A stretch of DNA of 64,000 bases, taken from Rossellomorea aquimaris. GTDB lineage: Bacteria > Bacillota > Bacilli > Bacillales > Bacillaceae_B. The notes beneath the pieces are model-generated. The model saw only the letters and a program-made list of their open reading frames with translations, was not told the origin of the DNA and did not search any database. Positions within the stretch are counted from its first letter, which is position 1, and every line of letters begins with the position of its first letter. The stretch is taken from positions 744,001 to 808,000 of the forward strand of contig NZ_JAIVAT010000003.1 of NCBI RefSeq assembly GCF_020172085.1. Reading direction: 5' to 3'. The position numbers and the translations under genes are program-made. This document shows, in pieces, positions 57,009 to 64,000 of this stretch.

Positions 57009-57931
57009 GAGACGACATCCTTTCCATTTGATACAAATTGATCTAGAAACCTTTGAATCACTTCTTCGTATTTCTCCGGGTTGTCGTTATACGATTGGGC
57101 ATGGGTCCCGCGGAAATCAAGGAACAGTTCCTTTGGGCCAAGTTTTTTTTCAAAAAGGTCCTTTGTCATTTGAGGAAGGATGAAATCATCATTTTGGCTG
57201 TGAATAAATAACACAGGTTTTTGGATATTTTGAACAACTGAAAGGGGTGATAGATCCTTTAATGTATACCCTTGTCGCAGTTTAAGAGTCCCATTTACGA
57301 GGGGAAGAAGAAATTTTGCCGGCATCTTCACCTCTGCACTCATGCGATAAGCAAGCTGTTCACCAAAATCGGAGAAAGGACAGTCTGCAATATAAAAAGC
57401 AGCCCGGTCTTCGACACTGCCTGCATAAAGAAGCATCGTCGCAGCCCCCATGGACTCTCCGTGGATCCCGAAGAATACATCGTCCCCTTCGCGGCAGATC
57501 AGTTCATCGACTACAGCCTTCAGGTCATACTTTTCAAAATAGCCATAGCTCGTTGTCTTGCCACCTGATTCCCCGTGACGCCTGTGGTCATAGATCACGG
57601 CATTGAACCCAAGTTTGATGAAAAGGTTCATGTATTTAATGGAATTCCATTTATTCTCCGTCACTCCATGGGAAAAGATCATGAATTTTTTATGAGGATG
57701 GGGCTTCACGAATACCGCTTTAATATCGTAACCGTACTGTGAAAGAATCAGCACTTCTTCTTTAGGAAGGGAGTCATAATCCTCTTCGATCAGCCGGGTC
57801 GATTCGACTTCACGTGCCCGAATGAAGTCATCCCTTTTTTTCGGTAAATACATAAATCGATTAGTAATATAAACTCCGAGCAGCCCGATAGAGGAAAGGG
57901 TGCCGCCAAGGATCGCCAGTTTTTTTCTCAT
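57005..57931 (-). CDS. yqkD: Membrane-anchored alpha/beta hydrolase (YqkD)
   Basis: 308 residues. N-terminal membrane helix (LAILGGTLSSIGLLGVYI), then an alpha/beta hydrolase with HGVTENKWNS oxyanion segment, nucleophile Ser160 in GIHGESMG and a C-terminal GTHAQSY His. Close in size and order to B. subtilis YqkD. AGGTGATG before ATG. Co-transcribed with the downstream kinase. Confidence 0.9.
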   Translation of the reverse strand: MRKKLAILGGTLSSIGLLGVYITNRFMYLPKKRDDFIRAREVESTRLIEEDYDSLPKEEVLILSQYGYDIKAVFVKPHPHKKFMIFSHGVTENKWNSIKYMNLFIKLGFNAVIYDHRRHGESGGKTTSYGYFEKYDLKAVVDELICREGDDVFFGIHGESMGAATMLLYAGSVEDRAAFYIADCPFSDFGEQLAYRMSAEVKMPAKFLLPLVNGTLKLRQGYTLKDLSPLSVVQNIQKPVLFIHSQNDDFILPQMTKDLFEKKLGPKELFLDFRGTHAQSYNDNPEKYEEVIQRFLDQFVSNGKDVVS

Positions 57932-58005
57932 TCGTCATCACCTCAGGAGGAATATCGTTTATTCTTATTGTAGCAAACAAAGGAAAAAAGAGGAATTTTC
58001 AGGAC

Positions 58006-58037
58006 AAAAAAAGCGCCTCGGGAAGAGACGCTTTTTT
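58006..58037 (-). terminator. Terminator (minus strand) of the 43-codon gene
   Basis: AAAAAGCGCCTC pairs with GAGACGCTTTTT across 58006-58037 with one mismatch; T runs on both strands. Confidence 0.75.
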
Positions 58038-58052
58038 CAATAGGTTTAGAAC

Positions 58053-58184
58053 TTAAGATCTGGCATTTTGCCCTTTCGTTGGATGGATGGCTTTATCCAG
58101 TTCTTCTTTTGCCATGGTGTTTGATGTCGTATCTGCATTCGGTTTTCCTTTTTGACTGAATCCTTTATCGCGTTTTTGGCTCAT
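58053..58184 (-). CDS. Small hydrophilic protein, 43 residues
   Basis: Start CAT at 58182-58184, stop TTA at 58053-58055. The peptide begins MSQKRDKGFSQKGKPNADT and continues with MAKEELDKAIHP; rich in Lys, Asn, Ser and Thr, no hydrophobic segment. AAGGAG (58194-58199) spaces 9 bp to this ATG; another in-frame ATG at 58193 is too close. A good terminator follows. Composition resembles small spore-associated peptides, but I do not recognise the family. Confidence 0.7.
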   Translation of the reverse strand: MSQKRDKGFSQKGKPNADTTSNTMAKEELDKAIHPTKGQNARS

Positions 58185-58245
58185 ATGACTCATCTCCTTA
58201 AAGGTTATCACCTTTAGAATGCTCGAAGGAGAGAGGGGGTATGCA

Positions 58246-59145
58246 TTACTGGTTCAATTCGTGCAGGCGATAGTAACCGCTTTCAATGGGGCGGCTGACA
58301 AAGGACTCAACGACCTCGATGGCAGCAGCGAGCTTCTCAAGGTCAACCCCTGTGGAAATCCCCATTTCTTCGAGCATATACACAACATCCTCTGTTGCAA
58401 CATTTCCGGTCGCCCCAGGTGCGAAAGGACATCCGCCGAGTCCGCCGGCACTTGTGTCAAAGCGGTCGATCCCCGCCTGCAGGGATGCCAGGATATTCGC
58501 AAGGGCCATCTTACGGGTGTCATGGAAATGAGCGGTCAGTAATGTATGTGGTAATTCCTGCTTTAATAACGTGAAGAGATGATAGGCTTCGGATGGATTC
58601 GCCCGGCCGATCGTATCGGCAACGCTCAATTCATCCACTCCCATAGCCACAAATTTTTTGCAAAGGGCAAGCGTATCCTTCGGTGGGATCTTTCCTACAT
58701 ATGGGCAGTAGAAAGCGGTTGAGATGCAGGCTCGCACGAAATAACCCCGTTCCTTCAATTCTGTAAGGAGAGGTTTTAAGCCTTCAAGGGCTTCCTCTGT
58801 CGTTTTGTTGATGTTTTTCTGATTGAAAGAATCGCTGACACCGACAAATACGGCAACAGAACGGCAGCTTGTTTCAAACACACGCTCCATCCCCTTCTTA
58901 TTAGGGGCGAGAACGAAGTCTCGTGAATCCATGGTCATACAGGAATCGACAATTTCACTGGCATCCTGCATTTGTGGAACCCATTTGGGAGAAACAAAGG
59001 AAGTCAGCTCCATTTCCTTGATTCCTGCTTGCTTCAAACGATAGATAAACTCTTTTTTTACGTCAGTCGGGACAAAATTCTTCTCATTTTGTAAGCCGTC
59101 TCTCGGACCGACTTCGATAATGGTAGCTTTTTTAGGTAATTTCAT
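58246..59145 (-). CDS. mvaB: Hydroxymethylglutaryl-CoA lyase
   Basis: Cleaves HMG-CoA to acetoacetate and acetyl-CoA, last step of leucine breakdown. 299 residues from ATG 59145 (AAGGAGTG spaces better than to ATG 59148). DRE-TIM motifs: EVGPRDGLQNEKN, metal ligands in AHFHDTRKMA, and the active-site Cys in GLGGCPFAPGATGN. It is divergent from the thiolase-scoAB cluster that would use its acetoacetate. No liu-type dehydrogenase or methylcrotonyl-CoA carboxylase genes are next to it. Confidence 0.94.
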   Translation of the reverse strand: MKLPKKATIIEVGPRDGLQNEKNFVPTDVKKEFIYRLKQAGIKEMELTSFVSPKWVPQMQDASEIVDSCMTMDSRDFVLAPNKKGMERVFETSCRSVAVFVGVSDSFNQKNINKTTEEALEGLKPLLTELKERGYFVRACISTAFYCPYVGKIPPKDTLALCKKFVAMGVDELSVADTIGRANPSEAYHLFTLLKQELPHTLLTAHFHDTRKMALANILASLQAGIDRFDTSAGGLGGCPFAPGATGNVATEDVVYMLEEMGISTGVDLEKLAAAIEVVESFVSRPIESGYYRLHELNQ

Positions 59146-59321
59146 CATTTCACTCCTTCCTCTTCATTTTAAGAAAATTTCGACATGTAAATCAATATAA
59201 AAATTTTTTGACAAATTTAGAGGAATTTAACCGCTTACATAGAATGAGTTAAAGTGGAACTGTTTTCAGAAGGTAATGAATAGGCAAGCACATCAGTCAG
59301 AAGAGAAAGGGAGGAAGAAAG
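59146..59321 (+). other. Divergent control region of mvaB and the thiolase operon
   Basis: 176 bp. TTGACA (59208-59213) is a good -35 hexamer on the plus strand but no well-spaced -10 follows. TTTAACCGCTTACA (59226-59239) matches 13 of 14 positions of the cre consensus. Confidence 0.4.
59226..59239 (+). promoter_or_regulatory. cre-like site before the thiolase gene
   Basis: TTTAACCGCTTACA differs from TGWAANCGNTNWCA only at position 2 and lies 83-96 bp before the thiolase ATG, within the divergent promoter region. Confidence 0.5.
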
Positions 59322-60509
59322 ATGTCGAATGAAGTTGTCATTGTGAGTGCAGTACGTACAGCCATCGGAAGCTTTAACGGATCTTTAAAAGGTATTTCCG
59401 CTCCGGAACTTGGAGCGATTGTGATTAAAGATGCCCTTGAAAAGGCTGGTTTAAATGGTAGTGATGTGGATGAAGTGATCATGGGGAATGTGTTGCAGGC
59501 AGGCTTGGGTCAAAATCCCGCCCGTCAAGCATCCATCAAAGCGGGACTTCCTGAGCAAGTACCTGCCATGACAATTAATAAAGTATGTGGATCAGGATTA
59601 AAAACGGTTCATCTAGCGACACAGGCAATCCTCGCAGGGGATGCAGATATCATCGTTGCAGGTGGAATGGAAAATATGAGTCAGGCTCCTTATTTATTGA
59701 AAGGAGCAAGAGAAGGATACAAAATGGGAGACCAGAAAGTCGTCGACAGTATGATATCAGACGGCTTATGGTGTGCCTTTAATGATTATCATATGGGTGT
59801 GACGGCAGAGAATCTATGTGACCGTTACTCTCTGACAAGAGAAGAACAGGACGAATTCGCTGCATGGAGTCAGCAAAAAGCGGCTGCTGCCATTGAATCC
59901 GGCCGATTTGATGATGAGATCGTTCCGGTTTCTATCCCGCAACGAAAAGGGGATGCGCTCGTGTTCAGTCAGGATGAGTTCCCACGTAAAGGGTCAACGG
60001 CGGAGAAGTTGTCTGGCCTTCGGGCTGCCTTCAAAAAAGAAGGCTCTGTGACAGCCGGTAATGCATCGGGCATCAATGATGGAGCCGCTGCTGTTGTCGT
60101 CATGTCCAAGAAGAAAGCAGACGAGCTGGGCATCACGCCTCTCGTTACGATTAAAGGGAACGCCAATGCCGGGGTCGATCCGAGTGTCATGGGAATTGGA
60201 CCTGTTGCCGCAGTAAAGAAAGTGTTGGAAAAGACCAGACTGACAATGGAAGATATCGACCTGATTGAAGCGAATGAAGCATTTGCTGCCCAATCACTGG
60301 CCGTAGATAAAGAACTTCAGTTCAAAAAGGATGCCCTGAATGTGAATGGAGGAGCCATTGCCCTCGGCCATCCAATTGGAGCAAGTGGAACGCGTATCCT
60401 CGTGACGCTGATTCATGAAATGAAGAAGCGGGGCGTAGAGAACGGACTCGCTACCCTATGCATCGGTGGGGGACAAGGGGTTGCAACCGTCGTAGAGCTG
60501 CACAAATAA
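59322..60509 (+). CDS. Acetyl-CoA acetyltransferase (thiolase)
   Basis: Reversible acetoacetyl-CoA thiolysis. 395 residues. Nucleophile Cys89 in [12 protein letters not shown], His in [11 protein letters not shown], second Cys in CIGGGQG. Degradative direction is favoured by the operon with scoAB, which makes acetoacetyl-CoA. AGGGAGGAAGA before ATG 59322. AtoB, MmgA and ThlA are equivalent names. Confidence 0.95.
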   Translation: MSNEVVIVSAVRTAIGSFNGSLKGISAPELGAIVIKDALEKAGLNGSDVDEVIMGNVLQAGLGQNPARQASIKAGLPEQVPAMTINKVCGSGLKTVHLATQAILAGDADIIVAGGMENMSQAPYLLKGAREGYKMGDQKVVDSMISDGLWCAFNDYHMGVTAENLCDRYSLTREEQDEFAAWSQQKAAAAIESGRFDDEIVPVSIPQRKGDALVFSQDEFPRKGSTAEKLSGLRAAFKKEGSVTAGNASGINDGAAAVVVMSKKKADELGITPLVTIKGNANAGVDPSVMGIGPVAAVKKVLEKTRLTMEDIDLIEANEAFAAQSLAVDKELQFKKDALNVNGGAIALGHPIGASGTRILVTLIHEMKKRGVENGLATLCIGGGQGVATVVELHK

Positions 60510-60546
60510 ATAAGGTCTGAAGAGATAGATTCGAGGAGGGAAAATA

Positions 60547-61239
60547 ATGAAAGAAGTATATACTTCATATGACGAAGCCGTGGCAGACATCCACGATGGC
60601 GCCACTTTAATGGTCGGAGGATTCGGTCTGTGCGGAATCCCTGAAAAGCTCATTCTTGCCCTTGTAGAAAAAGGTGTGAAAAACCTGACCGTCATCTCAA
60701 ATAACTGTGGGGTAGACGATTGGGGCTTGGGGTTATTACTGAAAAATAAACAGATTGATAAAATGATAGGCTCCTATGTAGGGGAAAACAAAGAATTTGA
60801 AAGGCAGGTTTTATCTGGAGAGCTTGAGGTGGAACTGGTTCCCCAAGGGACGCTTGCTGAGAAAATCCGTGCAGGGGGAGCAGGGATCCCTGCATTCTAC
60901 ACGCCTGCAGGAGTCGGGACTCCTGTAGCGGAAGGGAAGGAAACCCGCACTTTTAATGGAAAAGAATATTTACTGGAAGAAGCCTATACGGCAGACTTCT
61001 CCCTGGTACGGGCGTGGAAGGCCGACAAGATGGGGAATCTGATTTATAACAAAACGGCGCAAAATTTTAACCCGATGATCGCGGCAGCGGGGAAAGTGAC
61101 GATTGCTGAAGTAGAAGAGCTTGTTGAAATCGGGGGCATTAACCCGAATGAAGTGCATACACCAAGCATCTATGTGCAGCGGTTGATTCAGGCAGATCAG
61201 GAAAAACGCATTGAAAGAAGAACAGTGAAACAAGCATAG
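60547..61239 (+). CDS. scoA: Succinyl-CoA:3-oxoacid CoA-transferase subunit A
   Basis: 230 residues. Class I CoA-transferase alpha chain: [20 protein letters not shown] with the glycine loop, [19 protein letters not shown] and [11 protein letters not shown]. With ScoB it moves CoA from succinyl-CoA to acetoacetate. GAGGAGGG before ATG; 38 bp after the thiolase. Confidence 0.95.
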   Translation: MKEVYTSYDEAVADIHDGATLMVGGFGLCGIPEKLILALVEKGVKNLTVISNNCGVDDWGLGLLLKNKQIDKMIGSYVGENKEFERQVLSGELEVELVPQGTLAEKIRAGGAGIPAFYTPAGVGTPVAEGKETRTFNGKEYLLEEAYTADFSLVRAWKADKMGNLIYNKTAQNFNPMIAAAGKVTIAEVEELVEIGGINPNEVHTPSIYVQRLIQADQEKRIERRTVKQA

Positions 61240-61257
61240 AAGGGAGAGTGGAACAGG

Positions 61258-61920
61258 ATGGATCGTGCCAAAATGCGTGAAAGAATTGCAAGAAGAGCAG
61301 AAAAGGAAATCGAAGATGGTTTCTACGTGAACTTAGGAATCGGGATGCCTACACTGGTAGCCAACTATATAACAGAAAACAAACAGGTTGTCCTTCAATC
61401 TGAAAATGGCTTACTTGGAATCGGCCCTTATCCAGTGGAAGATGAAGTCGATGCAGACCTGATCAACGCAGGAAAAGAGACCGTTACGGCAATTCCAGGA
61501 TCCTCTTACTTTGACAGCTCAGAATCATTCGGGATGATTCGAGGCGGGCATATTAATATCGCCATCCTCGGTGGGATGGAAGTAGCCGAAAATGGAGACC
61601 TTGCCAACTGGATGATCCCTGGTAAGATGATCAAAGGAATGGGAGGAGCGATGGATCTCGTCCACGGGGCCCAGCGAATCATCGTCATCATGGAACATGT
61701 CAATAAAGCGGGTGAAAGCAAGATCCTGAAAGAATGCACATTGCCTTTGACGGGTAAAGGTGTCGTGGACCGCATCATCACGGATCGCGCCGTGATGGAT
61801 GTAACGGATGAAGGGCTTCTTCTTCGAGAAGTAGCGAACGGTTTCTCGGTGGAAGATATTCAATCATCCACCGATGCCAAACTGATCATCGGGGAAGATG
61901 TGAAACTCGAAGCCTTTTGA
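61258..61920 (+). CDS. scoB: Succinyl-CoA:3-oxoacid CoA-transferase subunit B
   Basis: 220 residues. Catalytic Glu49 in [11 protein letters not shown], followed by [14 protein letters not shown] and the [12 protein letters not shown] segment. Beta chain of the heteromeric transferase; needs scoA. It draws on succinyl-CoA, which MutAB in this same window can produce. Terminator follows at once. Confidence 0.95.
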   Translation: MDRAKMRERIARRAEKEIEDGFYVNLGIGMPTLVANYITENKQVVLQSENGLLGIGPYPVEDEVDADLINAGKETVTAIPGSSYFDSSESFGMIRGGHINIAILGGMEVAENGDLANWMIPGKMIKGMGGAMDLVHGAQRIIVIMEHVNKAGESKILKECTLPLTGKGVVDRIITDRAVMDVTDEGLLLREVANGFSVEDIQSSTDAKLIIGEDVKLEAF

Positions 61921-61923
61921 TGC

Positions 61924-61971
61924 AAAAAGCCGGTTAGGAGGGGTGTATAACCCTTTTAACCGGCTTTTTTT
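61924..61971 (+). terminator. Terminator of the thiolase-scoAB operon
   Basis: AAAAAGCCGGTTA (61924-61936) pairs with 61957-61969; T run to 61971. Confidence 0.9.
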
Positions 61972-62035
61972 GAGCCTTGCTTTTGACTAAAATCATAAAA
62001 AGATTTATAACTATGACAGATGGGGGGAATCACAC

Positions 62036-62266
62036 ATGTCCAAGAAAAAGAAACAAGAAGCAGAGTTGACGCTAAAGAACTCAATCAGCGGAGACCTCTT
62101 CGAACAATTAAAAGAAAAGAAAGCAGAGCTTGAAAAAGTAGAGTCGGTGAAAAAGGAAGAAGAGCGCCTCAGGAAAATAGAAGAGAAAAAACAGCGCGAG
62201 AAAAATAAGAGCTTTGAAGAGCTGTTAAATGAAAGCAATATGAATTGGAAGAATTTCAAAGATTAA
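62036..62266 (+). CDS. yqkE: YqkE, DUF3886 small charged protein
   Basis: 76 residues, Lys/Glu-rich and predicted coiled coil in the middle, with LTLKNSISGDLFEQLKEKK at the start and the conserved end SFEELLNESNMNWKNFKD. Function unknown. GGGGGG before ATG. Stop overlaps the grpB start by one base. Confidence 0.85.
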   Translation: MSKKKKQEAELTLKNSISGDLFEQLKEKKAELEKVESVKKEEERLRKIEEKKQREKNKSFEELLNESNMNWKNFKD

Positions 62267-62793
62267 TGAGAGATGTAAACGTAGTACCTCATCAAGGTGA
62301 CTGGAAAACGAAATTTGAAAAAGAGAAACGGAGTCTGAGTAACCTTCTTCCTGACGCAACCATCCACCATATAGGTTCCACTTCTGTACCCGGTTTAGCC
62401 GCTAAACCAATCATAGACATATTAATTGAAGTTCCTGGTTTGGAAAGCATTGACGACCGGATAAAAGAATTCAATCAACTGGATTTCGTGGGGAAAGGGG
62501 AGAACGGCATCCCTAACCGCCGCTTTTTCTATAAGGGAGAAGGGAATGACAGAGCTGTACATCTTCATATTTTCCCTTATGGAATACAACATGTGATCAG
62601 GCACTTGGCATTCCGCGATTATTTAAGAGAACATGACGGAGAAGCACGACGATATGGTGAACTAAAATCAAGTCTTGCGAAGAAATTTCCACATGATATA
62701 GAAGGATATATCCATGGGAAAGACCAATTTGTAAAGGACTTGGAGCGAAAAGCGTTGAATTGGTATGAAAAAAATAAGCGGGCAGGGAAGTAA
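62266..62793 (+). CDS. GrpB/UPF0157 family protein
   Basis: 175 residues from ATG 62266 (TTG 62245 is in frame but inside yqkE). Nucleotidyltransferase-like hallmark IHHIGSTSVPGLAAKPIIDI with the metal Asp, then VHLHIFPYG. In some bacteria the domain is fused to dephospho-CoA kinase. Function unproven. Weak ribosome site and TAATG overlap suggest translational coupling to yqkE. Confidence 0.87.
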   Translation: MRDVNVVPHQGDWKTKFEKEKRSLSNLLPDATIHHIGSTSVPGLAAKPIIDILIEVPGLESIDDRIKEFNQLDFVGKGENGIPNRRFFYKGEGNDRAVHLHIFPYGIQHVIRHLAFRDYLREHDGEARRYGELKSSLAKKFPHDIEGYIHGKDQFVKDLERKALNWYEKNKRAGK

Positions 62794-62817
62794 GAATCCC
62801 TGATCCGCTTATTTTTT
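62772..62817 (+). terminator. Terminator between converging grpB and yqkF
   Basis: AAATAAGCGG (62772-62781) with 62805-62814 and an inner CAGGGA/TCCCTG pair; overlaps the grpB stop region; six T follow. Confidence 0.8.
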
Positions 62818-62820
62818 CAT

Positions 62821-63744
62821 TCAATCTCTGTGCTGTTCATACCGTGATAATTTTGTTAATTGTTTAAGCATCTCAAGCTCTTCAGAGGATAAAGGCGCTG
62901 AAGTAACAGCATCGATATTCTCCTGGAGCTGTTGAACAGAACTTGCCCCCGGGATCACGGCAGCCACCGTATCGTGGGAGAGGTTGTATTGAAGGGCCAG
63001 TTCATTCATGGAACGATTGTCTCCCAATTTCCTATGAATGGACTCGATTGTTTCTTGAAGCTCTTGATAAGAATAGTCCAGATAGCCATTCTCTTTCATT
63101 TTTGCAGAAGCTTTGGCAAGCATCTTTTCAGAAAGAAGACCTTTTGCCAACGGCCCCCTGGCCACGATACTCACTTTATTTTCATCCAGAAGGTCCATCC
63201 ATTCTTCCGGGCGGCGATCGAGTAAGCTGTACTGCATCATCACGCTCTCAATGGAGGCTGAACGCAAGAAACGCTTAATGACATTCGGCCGAATGGAAGA
63301 AATGCCATAATAGCGTATAAGTCCTTCTGTCTTTAATTCTTCAAATGCCTCAATTGTTTCTTCAAAGTGATCTTCAATTGTACCACCGTGTAGCTGATAA
63401 AGGTAGATATAATCCACGTTAAGGCGTGATAAGCTGTCCTTCACGGCCGTCTTGATATAGGACTTGGAAGGGTCCCAACGCCAGCCATCCTTCACATCAT
63501 TCCAGCGGTTCCCCACTTTTGTGGCCAGGATGATGTCGTCCCGGACTTCATGTATGGCTTTTCCGACCATTTCTTCGTTTTGACCAAAGTCATATAAATC
63601 AGCAGTATCAAGATAGTTGATTCCATTCTCTATAGCGTGGTGCACAATTTCTTTGGCAGCTCTCTCTTCGGTGCCAAGGGACATGCAACCAAGTCCCATC
63701 TTTGATACATGTAAATCGGAGTTTCCAATTTGTCTTTTTTCCAT
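62821..63744 (-). CDS. yqkF: Aldo/keto reductase (YqkF)
   Basis: NAD(P)H oxidoreductase with TIM-barrel, 307 residues. Catalytic Asp/Tyr in NYLDTADLYDFGQNEE, Lys in ILATKVGNRW, His in YLYQLHGG; cofactor-binding end VIPGASSVQQLQENIDA. Substrate unknown. A possible -10 TATAAT lies at 63777-63782 on the minus strand. Order yqkF-mciZ matches B. subtilis. Confidence 0.93.
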   Translation of the reverse strand: MEKRQIGNSDLHVSKMGLGCMSLGTEERAAKEIVHHAIENGINYLDTADLYDFGQNEEMVGKAIHEVRDDIILATKVGNRWNDVKDGWRWDPSKSYIKTAVKDSLSRLNVDYIYLYQLHGGTIEDHFEETIEAFEELKTEGLIRYYGISSIRPNVIKRFLRSASIESVMMQYSLLDRRPEEWMDLLDENKVSIVARGPLAKGLLSEKMLAKASAKMKENGYLDYSYQELQETIESIHRKLGDNRSMNELALQYNLSHDTVAAVIPGASSVQQLQENIDAVTSAPLSSEELEMLKQLTKLSRYEQHRD

Positions 63745-63824
63745 TGTATCCGTCCTTTCGGGATTAGCACTTCTCTATTATATTAACGAAAGTGGGGACG
63801 AATAAACAAAGAAAACGAACGGAA

Positions 63825-63950
63825 TCAACGATTGGATTCAATCCATTCCTTCACTGTGGAGAAATGTTGACTGTATTGCTTCAACTTTGCCTTGATTTCC
63901 CATGCTTTGCCTACAAGAATGATCCGGTCTTTTTCAGCAATCACCTTCAA
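63825..63950 (-). CDS. mciZ: MciZ, mother-cell inhibitor of FtsZ
   Basis: 41-codon gene starting at TTG 63950 (GAGGTGA about 8 bp upstream) and ending with TGA at 63825. The centre reads ILVGKAWEIKAKLKQY and the end VKEWIESNR, matching B. subtilis MciZ (LVGKAWEIRAKLKEY, VKDWI) as I recall it. MciZ caps FtsZ filaments in the mother cell during sporulation. It lies next to yqkF as in B. subtilis. Too short and with a TTG start, so easily missed. Confidence 0.85.
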   Translation of the reverse strand: MKVIAEKDRIILVGKAWEIKAKLKQYSQHFSTVKEWIESNR

Positions 63951-63986
63951 GGGTTTTCACCTCGATCCTCAGATGGGATATGGTAA

Positions 63987-63994
63987 AATGTATG
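63987..63994 (-). promoter_or_regulatory. Candidate sigma-E -10 element of mciZ
   Basis: CATACATT on the minus strand resembles the sigma-E -10 consensus (CATACANT), about 37 bp before the TTG. The -35 would lie past the window end. Confidence 0.45.
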
Positions 63995-64000
63995 AGGACA

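Overview
The window reads as a chromosomal segment of an endospore-forming, low-GC Firmicute of the family Bacillaceae. Evidence: gene order follows the Bacillus subtilis yqi-yqj-yqk region (bkd operon, brxB, artPQR, yqjA, mce/yqjD, polYA, gndA, zwf, rnz, namA, proI, yqjP/yqjQ, uvrX, yqkB, yqkD, yqkE, yqkF, mciZ); Shine-Dalgarno sites are strong; TTG and GTG starts are frequent; there is a proline T-box, a LexA (DinR) box and a GerA-type germinant receptor operon. A marine or soil Bacillus relative (Rossellomorea-like) would fit, but the genus is only a guess. I saw no rRNA, tRNA, CRISPR, phage or insertion sequence.

Layout. 1-8.9 kb: end of bkdR and a sigma-54 dependent bkd operon (ptb, bcd, buk, lpdV, bkdAA, bkdAB, bkdB) for branched-chain amino acid breakdown. 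9.4-13.7 kb: a 1445-residue secreted subtilase (bacillopeptidase F). 14-19 kb: mutA-mutB-meaB (methylmalonyl-CoA mutase and chaperone) behind a consensus cre site, then brxB. 20-24 kb: amino-acid ABC transporter artPQR, yqjA, an L,D-transpeptidase and a 31-codon Prli42-like gene. 24-31 kb: methylmalonyl-CoA epimerase, carboxyltransferase, M20 peptidase, a lone CheW-like protein, DNA polymerase IV, 6-phosphogluconate dehydrogenase. 31-34.7 kb: MoxR/DUF58/DUF4129 operon, DUF1801 and GNAT genes. 34.7-38.5 kb: germinant receptor operon on the minus strand. 38.5-48 kb: DUF2935, a 21-bp tandem repeat, zwf plus a cyclase-family hydrolase, RNase Z, a histidine phosphatase, an inverted-repeat element, GNAT, namA, a glycosyltransferase, and proI with its T-box. 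48.6-53 kb: metallo-hydrolase, SDR, lipoprotein, glucose uptake and glucose dehydrogenase. 53-58 kb: a 124-bp tandem repeat, SOS-controlled uvrX plus a YolD-like gene, Fe-S proteins, a kinase and a hydrolase. 58-64 kb: HMG-CoA lyase, thiolase, scoAB, yqkE, grpB, yqkF and mciZ.

How the genes work together. Much of the window can oxidise acyl-CoAs from Ile, Val and Leu: the bkd complex makes branched acyl-CoAs; propionyl-CoA can pass through YqjD, Mce and MutAB to succinyl-CoA; HMG-CoA lyase, ScoAB and the thiolase finish leucine carbon as acetoacetate and acetyl-CoA. A consensus cre before mutA and weaker cre-like sites before mce and the thiolase suggest shared carbon control. A second theme is glucose oxidation and NADPH supply (zwf, gndA, glcU, gdh). 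Three very short genes too small for ordinary ORF calling were found by reading: prli42-like (23893-23988), a 43-codon hydrophilic protein (58053-58184) and mciZ (63825-63950). A 29-codon ORF after polYA (29270-29359) is likely.
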